Below, one piece after another: positions 53,829 to 64,000 of a stretch of DNA of 64,000 nt. Under the pieces are notes generated by a model. It saw only the letters and a list, made by a program, of their open reading frames with translations, made no database searches and was not told the origin of the DNA. The stretch is from assembly GCF_036711975.1 (NCBI RefSeq), contig NC_091967.1, positions 1,426,001 to 1,490,000 on the forward strand. The letters are read 5' to 3'. The position numbers were made by a program, and so were the translations under genes. Every line of letters starts with the position of its first letter. Position 1 is the first letter of the stretch. This DNA comes from Onthophagus taurus (taxonomy: Eukaryota > Arthropoda > Insecta > Coleoptera > Scarabaeidae).

Positions 53829-55412
53829 CAGGGGGAAACGCTTTTTGACCTTGACCTTATTTTCAAGGTTAAATGAAGGTCACGACGAATTTTTTAAATA
53901 GCACCCTATATATTTTATTGTAAAATTTTAATCTGTGGATAAAAGAAAATAATTAAAAAATAAAAAAAAATTTACTGTGTGGTTTTGCCAATACAACGGC
54001 ATTGTCTTTAGTTCTTAATGTTTAGAATACTATTTAAGAATGCTCAACAAAAAAATCCAGAAGACCTTTTAAAAAAGGTTCCGACATTTCCCCGCCTTTG
54101 TCAATTTGATAATAGAATAACGCATAAAAAACAAGAGTTCGTGGGACTGATATGTCGGCATTTTCAGAATATCGCTTTCAGAGACTTAATTGGTTGAATT
54201 GTTTTAAAATGTAACAGGTAAAACTAAATTTGCATAAAAACTGCTTGGCAACAATTCATTCCATCGTTTTACAGTAAGGCAAAGTGTTTAAACTAAGTCA
54301 TTAAATCATGGATACTCTAAGTGTGGCAGAAAAAGTCGAAATGATTTTTATTTATGGAGAAAGTGGCAGAAGAGTTGCTGATAGTATAGCTTTGAAATAC
54401 ACCTTCGAGAAGTACCTTTTACAAAGTTGTGAATGATTTCACTAACTCTGGAAATGTGCAATCAAGAAAAAGAACTCTGCGAGCAACTGTAACTACAGAA
54501 GAAAAGAAAATTGCGGTATTAGCTTAGCGTTGAGATAAATTCTCAAGGCAGCAGCACTCGACGACTTGCAATTGACGCCGCAATATCGAAGACATATATT
54601 TATGGAGATGATTGAAAATCGATTAATATTTTGTCAATGGGCACAAGAACGAATGCAGTTGGACGTCAATTTCTTGATTTTTTTTGTGGGGCGTCCTGAA
54701 GAATAATAGTTAATGAAAAACACAAAAAATGTGTGAAGAATTAGTGTTTATTAATTAATTTGCTTATCTGCGCAACCTTTCATATCGACCCGACCACGTT
54801 TCTCTTGTATTGTGTGTAGTGTTTTATATCGTTATTTGATCTTAATTGTTAACATATACTGGGATAGATATGTGTTTGTATATATACGTATGTATATGTG
54901 TGTATAATCTTAAAATAAATGAAGCGTTTTTTAACTCTGTCCATCGTTCGTTTTAGACGGTAAGAATTTTAACTGTTATGTTTCTTGACGTCATATTGTA
55001 TTTCGATTTTCTGTTTTTAGTTGCGCCTGAAGACGAAAAGTAATTTTTTGAAACCGGTTGCGCAGATAAGCAAATTAATTAATAAACACTAATTCTTGAC
55101 ACATTTTTTGTGTTTTTCATTAACTAAAATTCCCGAAGAATTATGGAGAAATACATTCCCTTTTCTGAAGAATAATGTTTATCGCGAAGTACCGACTATG
55201 CCAGAAAACATGAAAGAGCGGATAAGAAACGCATGCAGAAATAGTAATCAAGAAAATCTTTTAGGATGTGAAGAAAGTTTTAGTAGAAGTGTTAATAAAT
55301 GTATTGAAGTGGGTGGAGAGAAATATTTGAATATGTATTATAATTTTTTTACTTTTTAAAACCAATTTAAAAAATTGGTCGTGACCTTCATATGACGTTA
55401 AATGACCACCTG
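53829..55412 (+). mobile_element. Mariner-type element remnant, DDE core replaced by a nested MITE
   Basis: Ends CAGGGGGAAACGCTTTTTGA (53829) and its degraded complement (GACCACCTG to 55412) are flanked by TA. Inside, MDTLSVAEKVEMIFIYGESG (54309) is the DUF4817-type start, followed by a second helix-turn-helix trace (TRRLAIDAAIS). After the nested MITE the C-terminus appears: REVPTMPENMKERIRNACRN, CIEVGGEKYLNMYY. The catalytic region is missing. Confidence 0.85.
54709..55124. mobile_element. 416-bp MITE with ~70-bp TIRs, nested in the mariner remnant
   Basis: GTTAATGAAAAACACAAAAA at 54709 and its inverted copy ending at 55124 are flanked by TA (54707-54708 and 55125-55126). The inverted region continues through TTAATTAATTTGCTTATCTG CGCAACC. 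TA duplication suggests a Tc1/mariner-mobilised MITE. Its AT-rich centre contains TATATACGTATGTATATG. Confidence 0.9.
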
Positions 55413-55537
55413 TATTAACTGTAGAGACTTAGACTCCATCAATGTGTCTCACACTCCTGTATATGAGCTGTGTTGTGCGATTATCTGATATGTATCGATT
55501 TAACTAAAAAAATATTTTTTTCGAATAATTTTATTCT

Positions 55538-56739
55538 ACAGGGTGTATCTGAATGACATGCCCAAACTTCAGGGGGTGATTCTTTAGGCAATTTTAAGGG
55601 TACTTTGATATATAAACATGGGCGACTTGGGCTCCCCTAAGGAGCTACACCTCTCCAAAAATGGCGGAAAATTTTGGTATAATTTTTTTTTCTCAAAAAC
55701 CATAAACGCTAGAACAACGAAATTTGGGGAATATGTTTAACTGGTAGTGAGGCACGTTTTCACCCTATTTGGACTTTCAACCTATCCTTCTAAACAACTA
55801 AACGTAACCATCCGCTTTACATTTTTGCTAAAATTTTTTTATGCAAAGGGTAAATACATTAAAGAAAAAATTACATAGGTAGATGAAAGTATCCTAAAAC
55901 TTTTTTGTCTCTCTAAAATTTTTCCAAAAACGACTAATTTTTGAGAAAAAAAATAAAGCAAACACTGCCCGTTCAACAACGGGGTTGTCGATCAAAAGTT
56001 GGAATGAATTTTTAATGAAAAAATCTTAGTAGGCTTTGCAATCTTTGTCAGAAATATTTTGACGTTTAAATGTCAGTGGTTTTCTTACTATTATTATTGT
56101 TTTTCAAATTAATTTATGAATAAAGTTCTACCGCATTTACGCTCGTTTACTCGACGTTTCAAAATTTTAAATAAAACAATAATAATAGTAAGAAAACCAC
56201 TGACATTTAAACGTCAAAAATATTTCTGACAAAGATTGCTAAGCCTTCTAAGATTTTTTCTTTTAAAATTCATTCCAACTTTCGATTAACAACTACAGCT
56301 TAACAGTTAGTGTTTGCTTAATTATTTTTTTTCTCAGAAACTATTAACTTTTCGAAGAACATCAGAAAGGCAAAAAAGTTTTAGAATATTTTCGTCTATC
56401 TAAATAAAATATTTCCAATGTATTTATCATCGTCATAAAAAAGATCTAGACAAAAATTGAACGGGGGTGGTTATGTTTAGTAACTTAGAAGGGAAGATTG
56501 AAAGTACAAATAGGCTCGAAACATGCCCTATTATAAGCTAAACATATTTCCCAAATTTCATTTTCTTGGTGTTAATGGTTTTCGGGAAAAATAAAATAAA
56601 CCAAAATTTTTCGCCATTTTTGAAGGGGCGTAGCTCCGCAGGGGAGTCGAAATCGCTGATAGTTTATATGAAAAAGTACCCTTAAAATTGCCTAAAGAAG
56701 CACCCCCTGAAGTTTGGGCACGTCATCAGATACACCCTG
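55538..56739. mobile_element. 1.2-kb foldback element, nearly one long palindrome
   Basis: CAGGGTGTATCTGAATGACA (55538) pairs with the complement ending at 56739; TA lies on both sides. The arms, about 550 bp each, include CACCCCCTGAAGTTTGGG, ACTGACATTTAAACGTCAAA and AATTGCCTAAAGAA blocks on opposite strands, leaving only about 80 bp in the centre. No transposase is encoded. The CAGGGTG end relates it to the other mariner-like elements here. Confidence 0.9.
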
Positions 56740-57149
56740 TATATTAAAATTTAAAAATTAGGCACTTTTGTCTTGATTAAAACTTAATCTCTACCAATGT
56801 TGGTAGTTCGTTGAATATGTTATGTTAACTTAATCCCCATCAATTAATTTTTCTTCTATTAATATTTGTCAAGTCTAAACCTACAAAGTTACAAAGGCAA
56901 ATATTTGTAATTAAGTGTGATGTCAATCACTGTATTATATAAACTGTGTATTTTCTTGATAAATTCTTCTGTTTAATTCTAAATAATAATAGTTTGCAAA
57001 AAAAATACAATAATTGTGAAAAGTTTATAACAAACTTTATGTATTCTTCAGTGTACATCCTATAATGTGTTCCCAATATATTCTGTCGTTTTATTTGTTA
57101 TTGATAAACTAATAGAGTGATCTTTACTATATTAATTTCGTGCTAATGG

Positions 57150-57270
57150 ATGAGCTATTGCGAACATGGATCTTAGTAGTATTAAATTAAATATAATAAT
57201 ATCCTTGGCAAGAATAGCTTTTTGTTGGATTTCCTCTTCTACGTTGTTCCTTTCTAATTTTTTTTAGTGT
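57150..57270 (-). pseudogene. Decayed duplicate of the 3' end of the UAS-DUF4781 gene
   Basis: TTGGATTTCCTCTTCTACG and flanking bases at 57190-57260 match 57325-57405, which encode the C-terminus of the neighbouring gene (QQRRSGNPTKTKVMCDCGGYYYN). The duplicate is disturbed and carries different residues around the Cys motif. It could be an old tandem duplication or an alternative last exon. Confidence 0.5.
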
Positions 57271-57323
57271 ACATAAATATTAATTTAATTAAAATTTCAA
57301 TATTGTACTTGAAAGTAGTTTAA

Positions 57324-60300
57324 TTAATTATAATAGTATCCTCCGCAATCACACATAACCTTTGTTTTCGTAGGATTTCCGCTTCTACGTTGTTGTTTTC
57401 TCATGTTATTTATTTCACTGTCATATTCGTAATTTATGTATGAAGAATACAAATCATTTTCTAAGTTATTTACAATCATATCAATTTCAGATTCACTTAG
57501 ATGTTCTGTTGATGTACCTTTGTTAAAAACTTTTTGGAACAATTTATTGTTCCTGAGTTGGTTGCAAGCCCATTTTAATAATTTAATAAATCTGTTCGTT
57601 ATTCCGTCTACTAAGCGGTGCAATACTCGTGGATCTATTTTATTAAACAGACGTTTTGTAATTTTGAAAATATAATCGCGAGTAACTTTTTCAAAGGCAC
57701 TTAAGATTTCATCGACTATTTGGTTAATATTTCTATTTAAAAAGAGTTCTCCCATTGAGACGATATTTTTTAAACCTCCTGCCCAATTTTGTACGTCGTC
57801 TGCGATTCTTGACCGAACATTTGGTGTAAGATTTTCGGGTATAGGAGGGAATGTTTCTAAAAATGTTGTTTGATCTGATCTGGCCATAGATCCAAAATTC
57901 ATCATGTCAACAGGTCGGCCATTTAGTAGTATTTGATCACCAACTGCACTGAACCGAATTCCTTCCTTATTGAACATCTTATTAGAGCGTGTTAACACTG
58001 CTATTACTTCGTCTACATTTTTCGTATTACGAATTGATGAAATAACGGATGCTTTTCCTTGAGACTCTCCTTGAGTTCTGATCGATTCTTTTAACATCTT
58101 ATTGAATGTTCGTCTGTGCCTGTTACTTCTCAAACTAAGCTCTATTTCGCTCAAACTTTGATTTTGACTTTCTTCAATAATAGTACCAATATTTTTAAAG
58201 GTATATACAGAATGTGAAAAAAATAAAATTGAAGCTCCTAATTGTACAATTACAAGTGGTGACTTTGTTTTGGAACTTATTGCTTGATAAATAGCATTTC
58301 CTATTCCCATTCCTCCAATTGTTAAATTAACACCGTTTAATCCATACAAGACGAATCTGGTTCCCTGGAAAATAAATGGGTTTTATTTTATGATTTTTAT
58401 TTATGATAACTTAATTACCGTTCCTAATTGAAAACCTCTTCCAGCAAGGAAAGACACTGTTCTCATGGCTCCAAACATTCCTACACTAAATACGCCACCT
58501 GCAATATTTAGGAATGCCGCTCGACTTTCAGCGTTCTTCAAATCTATTTCCTACAAAATATAATTAAGTTATAAATACGTAATTTATCTATTTTTTTTAT
58601 ATATATCTTTACCTGTTTATGTTTTTTTCTGTCTACCAAATTGTTTATACTTCTTCCAACTGCATAAAGTCCGCTTCCAATTCCTACAAAAGCTGCTATT
58701 GGTAAAGCTATGGGTGCTGCGGCAGCAAGAAATGGTACAGCGCCGACAACAGCTGCTGATGTACCAGCTATAGACACGCCCCCAGCCACAACACCTGAAA
58801 CTCCAGCAGCAACATCCGTAACACCAGCAATTTGTTGAAGGGGATTGCAAGCGGGTGATAATTTAGAGCAATAAATCGTGGATCTACCATCATCATCAGC
58901 AACGTAACGTCCATCTTTTGGATAGATAATTTCGCCAGGTGGATATTTATTGTTGTCAAGAAAAGCGGACCATGATTCATACACTCGTCCTTCAGTATCA
59001 ATGATAATTCGACAAGCTACTTTACAAGGGTCAGTTTTACGCTTGCATTTTCGCAGTATAAATACCGGATATGGTACATAATCTGAATCAGGATCATAAT
59101 CTTTTTTTTCTTTAGCGAATCGTTTAGCTTTTTTTTCTTTTTCTTTTGGAAGCGTTTCTAAACAAACATATATCATTTTTAAGACCACTCTTCCATTCCA
59201 TTTGCAATATTTATCTAAAATAACATAAAATATAAATATTGTGGGGCCTTTTTTGACTGAGGCACCTCGGCCACAAACGGCCTAAGTGTTATCAGATAAA
59301 GTTATATGTAGATCATTGACTAACTAAGCTAAAATCGCTTGCGGCCGAGGTTCAGTGTTTAATACAATATCAACCTGAAACTGTTGATTGTATTGTCGCA
59401 CCTCGGGCGCAAGCGGCTTCGACTTTATTAAATAGAAATTGTAGATCGTGTCACTTGACATTACTTGACTAAGCGACATTTTATCGTTTTTAGAGATTTT
59501 CAAGCTCTCTGGTAGGTAAAGGTGTAACCTATCTTAGAAAAAACGCAGAATACCGAAAGACCTAAAATACTATTTGTTTTAAAGGATAAAACTAAGCGCC
59601 AATCACATTATAAGGTTTAGTTTTACTCTAGCAGTATCACTAGAACTCACACAAGACCTAGAACTAGAATCATTCGGGTTTAGCCGTCTTGAGAGACGTG
59701 TGGCTAAACCCGAATGTTTCTAGTTCTAGATCTAGTGTTAGTTCTAGTTTTACACTAGCACAATTACTAGAACTAACGCAAGACCTAGTAATTGTGCTAG
59801 TGTAAAACTAGAACTAACACTAGATCGAGAACTAGAAACATTCGGGTTTAGTCGTGAAAAAAACTTTCAGCTGTCAATATCAACTTTAATTTTATTATTA
59901 TATTTGTAATCCTCATAAAATAACCTTTAAAATGAGTCCAAACTTGACGCATTTATCTCAAAAAAACAAAAAGTTCGAACTTTCCACTTTTAATTTTGAC
60001 ATATTTGTCAAATTCATAAAAAATCCTTTAAATTGAGTCCAAACTCGACATATTTAACTTTAAAATTAATGGAAATACAATCACTTCCGGTTTGAAACGT
60101 CAACGTCAATTTTGACATATTTATCATCTTCATTAAAAAAAACCTTTAAAATGAGTCCAAAGATGACGCACTTATCTCAAAAAACAAAAAAATTAGAATA
60201 AAAAACATTAAACCCTAAATTAGCAACAATGAAGATGGCAATTTAATTTTTAAATATTAATACCAACCTTAATTTTTTATTTTTTTTTTATTATATTTTT

Positions 60301-63300
60301 GTTTTTGTGACAAATATTAAGACATTTTATAAAAATTAAGAATATGTCAAAACGACATTGACATTTCAAACCGGAAGTTGCTTATATCTCGAGTAACATT
60401 GGAATTAAACGTATCATGTTTGGACTCATTTTAAAGGATTTTTCACGAGGATTACAAATATGTCAAAATTGACATCCTTAACCGGAAGTTGACCATAACT
60501 TCATTAATATTGAAGATAAATATGTCGTGTTTGTACTCATTTTAAAGGATTTTTAATGCAGATTACAAATATGTCAAAATTGAGGTTGGCATTTTAAACT
60601 TGAAGTTAGTTATCATATAATAGAAGTTTTATAACTGAAGTTAATCTAGTGTTAGTCACTTTTCCGCACTTTCTTTTTATTTTTAACGTGTTTTTTAGGT
60701 CATTTCACATTGATTAAAAAAAAATCGTCGATTTCAAGTGCTAGTTAAGCGCTAGTTAGCATAGCATATTACTATGTTGTATATTTTTATTGAACTAAAA
60801 CTAGAACCAGAACTGAAAACATTCAGTTTAGTCGTGCAAAAAACTTTCAGTTGTCAATGTCAACTTTAATGTTATTATTATATTCGTAATCTCCATAAAA
60901 TAACCTTTAAAGTGAGTCCAAACTTGACGCATTTATCTCAAAAAACCAAAAAGTTCGAACTTACAACTTTTAATTTTGACATATTTGTCAACTTCATAAA
61001 AAATCCTTTAAAATAAGTCCAAACTCGACATATTTAACTTTAATATTAACGGAAATAAATCACTTCCGGTTTGAAACGTCAACGTCAATTTTGACATATT
61101 TGTCATCTTCATTAAAAAACCTTTAAAATGAGTCCAAAGATGACGCACTTATTTCAAAAAACAAAAAAGTTAGAATAAAAAACATTAAACCCTAAATTAG
61201 CAACAATAAAGATAGCAATTTAATTTTTAAATATTAATACCAACCTTAATTTTTTATTTTTTTTTTATTATATTTTTGTTTTTGTGACAAGTATTAAGAC
61301 ATTTTATAAAAATTAAGAATATGTCAAAACAACATTGACATTTCAAACCGGAAGTTGCTTATATCTCGAGTAATATTGGAATTAAACGTATCATGTTTGG
61401 ACTCATTTTAAAGGATTTTTCACGACGATTACAAATATGTCAAAATTGACGTTGACATTCTTAACCGGAAGTTAACCATAACTTCATTAATATTGAAGAT
61501 AAATATGTCGTGTTTGTACTCATTTTAAAGGATTTTTAATGCAGATTACAAATATGTCAAAATTGAGGTTGGCATTTTAAACTTGAAGTTAGTTATCATA
61601 TAATAGAAGTTTTATAACTGAAGTTAATCTAGTGTTAGTCACTTTTCCGCACTTTCTTTTTATTTTTAAAGTGTTTTTTAGGTCATTTCACATTGATTAA
61701 AAAAAAATCGTCGATTTCAAGTGCTAGTTAAGCGCTAGTTAGCATAGCATATTACTATGTTGTATATTTTTATTGAACTAAAACTAGAACCAGAACTAAA
61801 AACATTCAGTTTAGTCGTGCAAAAAACTTTCAGTTGTCAATGTCAACTTTAATTTTATTATTATATTCGTAATCTCCATAAAATAACCTTTAAAGTGAGT
61901 CCAAATTTGACGCATTTATCTCAAAAAACCAAAAAGTTCGAGCTTTCAACTTTTAATTTTGACATATTTGTCAACTTCATAAAAAATCCTTTAAAATAAG
62001 TCCAAACTCGACATATTTAACTTTAATATTAACGGAAATAAATCACTTCCGGTTTGAAACGTCAACGTCAATTTTGACATATTTGTCATCTTCATTAAAA
62101 AAACTTTAAAATGAGTCCAAAGATGACGCACTTATCTCAAAAAACAAAAAAATTAGAATAAAAAACATTAAACCCTAAATTAGCAACAATGAAGATGGCA
62201 ATTTAATTTTTAAATATTAATACCGACCTTAATTTTTTATTTTTTTTTTATTATATTTTTGTTTTTGTGACAAATATTAAGACATTTTATAAAAATTAAG
62301 AATATGTCAAAACGACATTGACATTTCAAACCGGAAGTTGCTTATATCTCGAGTAACATTGGAATTAAACGTATCATATTTGGACTCATTTTAAAGGATT
62401 TTTCGCGATGATTACAAATATGTCAAAATTGACGTTGACATTCTTAACCGGAAGTTAACCATAACTTCATTAATATTGAAGGTAAATATGTCGTGTTTGT
62501 ACTCATTTTAAAGGATTTTTAATGCAGATTACAAATATGTCAAAATTGAGGTTGACATTTTAAACCTGAAGTTAATTATCATATAATAGAAGTTTTATAA
62601 CTGAAAACGGAGCGTTCTTAAATTTTAACCTGTAAACTTGTAATACTTCGTCCTTAATTTCATTTTACAACAAATTAGTAACTAATAATCCGATTTCGAC
62701 TTTGATACGTGATCTTTTTTAACAAAACAAAAAGAAATATTAAGAAACTTGTTTGTAAAATGGATAAGATGAGAGATGTTAATCTATTTGCAGAGTCTCT
62801 GAAGATGGCCAAGGGACGAAACTGGTGTTATCAATGTTCTATGATAAAAATGGACAGGCACCAAACAATTTCAAAGTTTTAATCTTAATTTCTGGCATTT
62901 TATCCGTTGATCCTTCCACCTAGTTCGTGATTTTCAAAGGTTTATTTGGCCGTACTTAATTCTTAAATTTTTAATGTACAAATAACTTACTATTTGTTTC
63001 CAAAATTTTACGGAACATTTCCTCAACAGCTTCATCTTGTTTTTTGATGCTATCTCTTATATTTTTCTCCTCCTTGGATGATTTATTTTTGATTTCTTCC
63101 TCTACATCAATGGGTGGACCATACAAAGCATACTTTATATTCGCCTTTAATTCATCATGATCTTCGCGTTCGTAACTAGTATACTCATCGACGTTCATAA
63201 TTTTTTCCATTGATTTTAGAAAATCATATGAAGTCGGAGGTTTTGCATGCTCAGTTTTCAGTAATAATTCGCGCAGTGACACCAGATCTGGAGGAGTATA

Positions 63301-63690
63301 AACTTCTTTAAATATAAAAGGCTTTCTATCGTAGGATACAATGCCAAATGCAACGGATTTATTTGTAAGAAAATAATCAATCATATGGTCATCAAAATAC
63401 TTTGCAAAACTCAATATTAATTCATCTACTTGATCCGCATTTGAAATATCCCAAGCGTACAGAACCAAGCGATTTTTTCGAAAAGCTTCTTCGATCTCAC
63501 GATTTTGCAAGAAGACACAAAAATCCGAAGAGAAAGGATCATCGTGGTGGTGTAAATAGAATAACAAAATGTGATCCTTATTGTGGAGTTTATTAATTTT
63601 TGTGGATAAATCTGTTATTTCAAAATCATAATTGAATGATTGAAGAATATTCGCGAATGATCTGCTCGCTTTGATATCAGCACTATCCAT
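57324..63690 (-). CDS. UAS (thioredoxin-fold) plus DUF4781 protein (4 coding exons)
   Basis: Exons (minus strand): 63690-62991, 59157-58613, 58550-58419, 58364-57324; all GT..AG and in phase, 805 residues. Residues about 35-190 resemble the UAS domain of FAF1/UBXN proteins (DHILLFYLHHHDDPFSSDFC, LVLYAWDIS, VYTPPDLVSLRELLLK), and about 205-230 the coiled stretch RDSIKKQDEAVEEMFRKIL typical after UAS. The second exon begins the DUF4781 part: a lysine-rich linker, ACRIIIDTEGRVYESWSAFL, then a Gly/Ala-rich hydrophobic stretch (about 344-404) that could be membrane-active. The long last exon is helical and ends CDCGGYYYN. There is no UBX domain. The function of DUF4781 is unknown to me. The 3.8-kb intron 1 contains satellites. 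The start follows an AG acceptor, so a 5' UTR exon lies upstream (donor near 63851). Confidence 0.85.
59336..59420. repeat. Small hairpin with CCGAGG arms in the UAS-DUF4781 intron
   Basis: CGCTTGCGGCCGAGGT with AATACAATATCAAC pairs with GTTGATTGTATTG and ACCTCGGGCGCAAGCG. It is a short imperfect inverted repeat. A further CCTCGGCCACAAACGGCC motif lies at 59265. Probably a degenerate MITE. Confidence 0.65.
59630..59845. repeat. CTAG-rich palindromes at the edge of the ~980-bp repeat
   Basis: Two nested inverted repeats lie side by side. ATTCGGGTTTAGCCGTC faces GTGGCTAAACCCGAAT around 59690. CTAGTGTTAGTTCTAGTTTT and ACTAGCACAATTACTAG face their complements around 59765-59810. The words match copies at 11134-11240 and 19257-19357. 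Confidence 0.85.
59845..62605 (+). repeat. ~980-bp palindromic repeat, three tandem copies, in the UAS-DUF4781 intron
   Basis: The anchor TTTAGTCGTG occurs at 59847, 60827 and 61810 (980 and 983 bp apart); the third copy is truncated near 62605. Within each unit the left half has direct sub-repeats of roughly 110 bp built around CTTTAAAATGAGTCCAAA and CACTTCCGGTTTGAAACG. The right half has their inverted counterparts (TTTGGACTCATTTTAAAGG, TTTCAAACCGGAAGT). Each unit is therefore a large palindrome made of short direct repeats. Copies are very similar. No coding content. Confidence 0.93.
62606..62990. other. Remaining intron sequence of the UAS-DUF4781 gene
   Basis: AT-rich, single-copy-looking sequence between the third palindromic unit and coding exon 1. 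Nothing else recognised. Confidence 0.35.
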
Positions 63691-64000
63691 TGTAATTTCT
63701 AAAATCAAAAAGAAATAAAATATTAAACAATGAAGTCCAAATTCACGGAAATTGTAATAATACCAACCAATAAATTGTTTACTGATTTTATCCAGATACA
63801 CGTGATTAATTAAGGAAGGCAATAATAAAACAAAATCAAGGAATTATACCTGTAAATATAAAAACAAACATGACAACTTTAATGACATCAATATGGTAAA
63901 AGTAATTACATTATTAAGTAGTTAATTGTGTTTTTATGATTAAACTTTACTGAATAAATTGTTGATGATTAAAATAATGAATTTTTGCACAATATTCTTG
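63691..64000. promoter_or_regulatory. 5' region of the UAS-DUF4781 gene
   Basis: On the minus strand, TTTTAG|AAATTACAATGG supplies an acceptor 8 nt before the start codon, and ACAG|GTATAA near 63851 a possible donor. A short 5' UTR intron is therefore likely, with the first exon starting above 63851 and perhaps beyond the window. Confidence 0.45.

Overview
This window is eukaryotic and looks like an AT-rich insect nuclear genome, possibly beetle, although the order cannot be fixed from the sequence alone. The evidence is small exons with GT..AG introns, arthropod-type mariner, hAT, PIF/Harbinger, MULE, Penelope and non-LTR elements, a DUF4781 gene, and long intronic satellites. I see no bacterial operon, CRISPR array, rRNA or tRNA.

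Four host genes can be modelled with intact exon phases. (1) NPRL3 (GATOR1 subunit), minus strand, 7 exons at 1497-10097, 558 codons. (2) PIK3R4/Vps15 (regulatory subunit of class III PI3-kinase), minus strand, 14 exons at 10591-23645, 1304 codons, about 0.5 kb upstream of NPRL3 in the same orientation. (3) An equilibrative nucleoside transporter (SLC29/ENT), plus strand, coding exons 31412-48194, 477 codons, with a likely non-coding first exon near 25.2-25.45 kb, divergent from PIK3R4. (4) A minus-strand gene at 57324-63690, 805 codons, joining a FAF1-like UAS (thioredoxin-fold) domain to a DUF4781 region. The first two sit in nutrient sensing and autophagy; no functional link to the other two is evident.

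Most of the remaining DNA is repetitive and sits in the introns. NPRL3 intron 3 holds a MULE interrupted by a mariner-like foldback element, itself interrupted by a second one. PIK3R4 introns hold a 165-bp minisatellite with partial higher-order (329-bp) structure and a 345-bp satellite. ENT introns hold a satellite of exactly 363-bp spacing, a mariner, a broken hAT, a Penelope-like element, a near-intact Tc1/IS630-like transposon, a hAT MITE and a hAT with clear 8-bp target duplications, and a partly duplicated non-LTR retrotransposon. The large intron of the UAS-DUF4781 gene holds three copies of a ~980-bp palindromic repeat.

Between ENT and the UAS-DUF4781 gene (48.2-57.3 kb) lie a transposase-like protein remnant, a PIF/Harbinger element whose two genes are interlocked on opposite strands, a mariner remnant with a nested MITE, and a 1.2-kb foldback element. 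A CTAG-rich palindromic motif recurs beside several of the satellite arrays.
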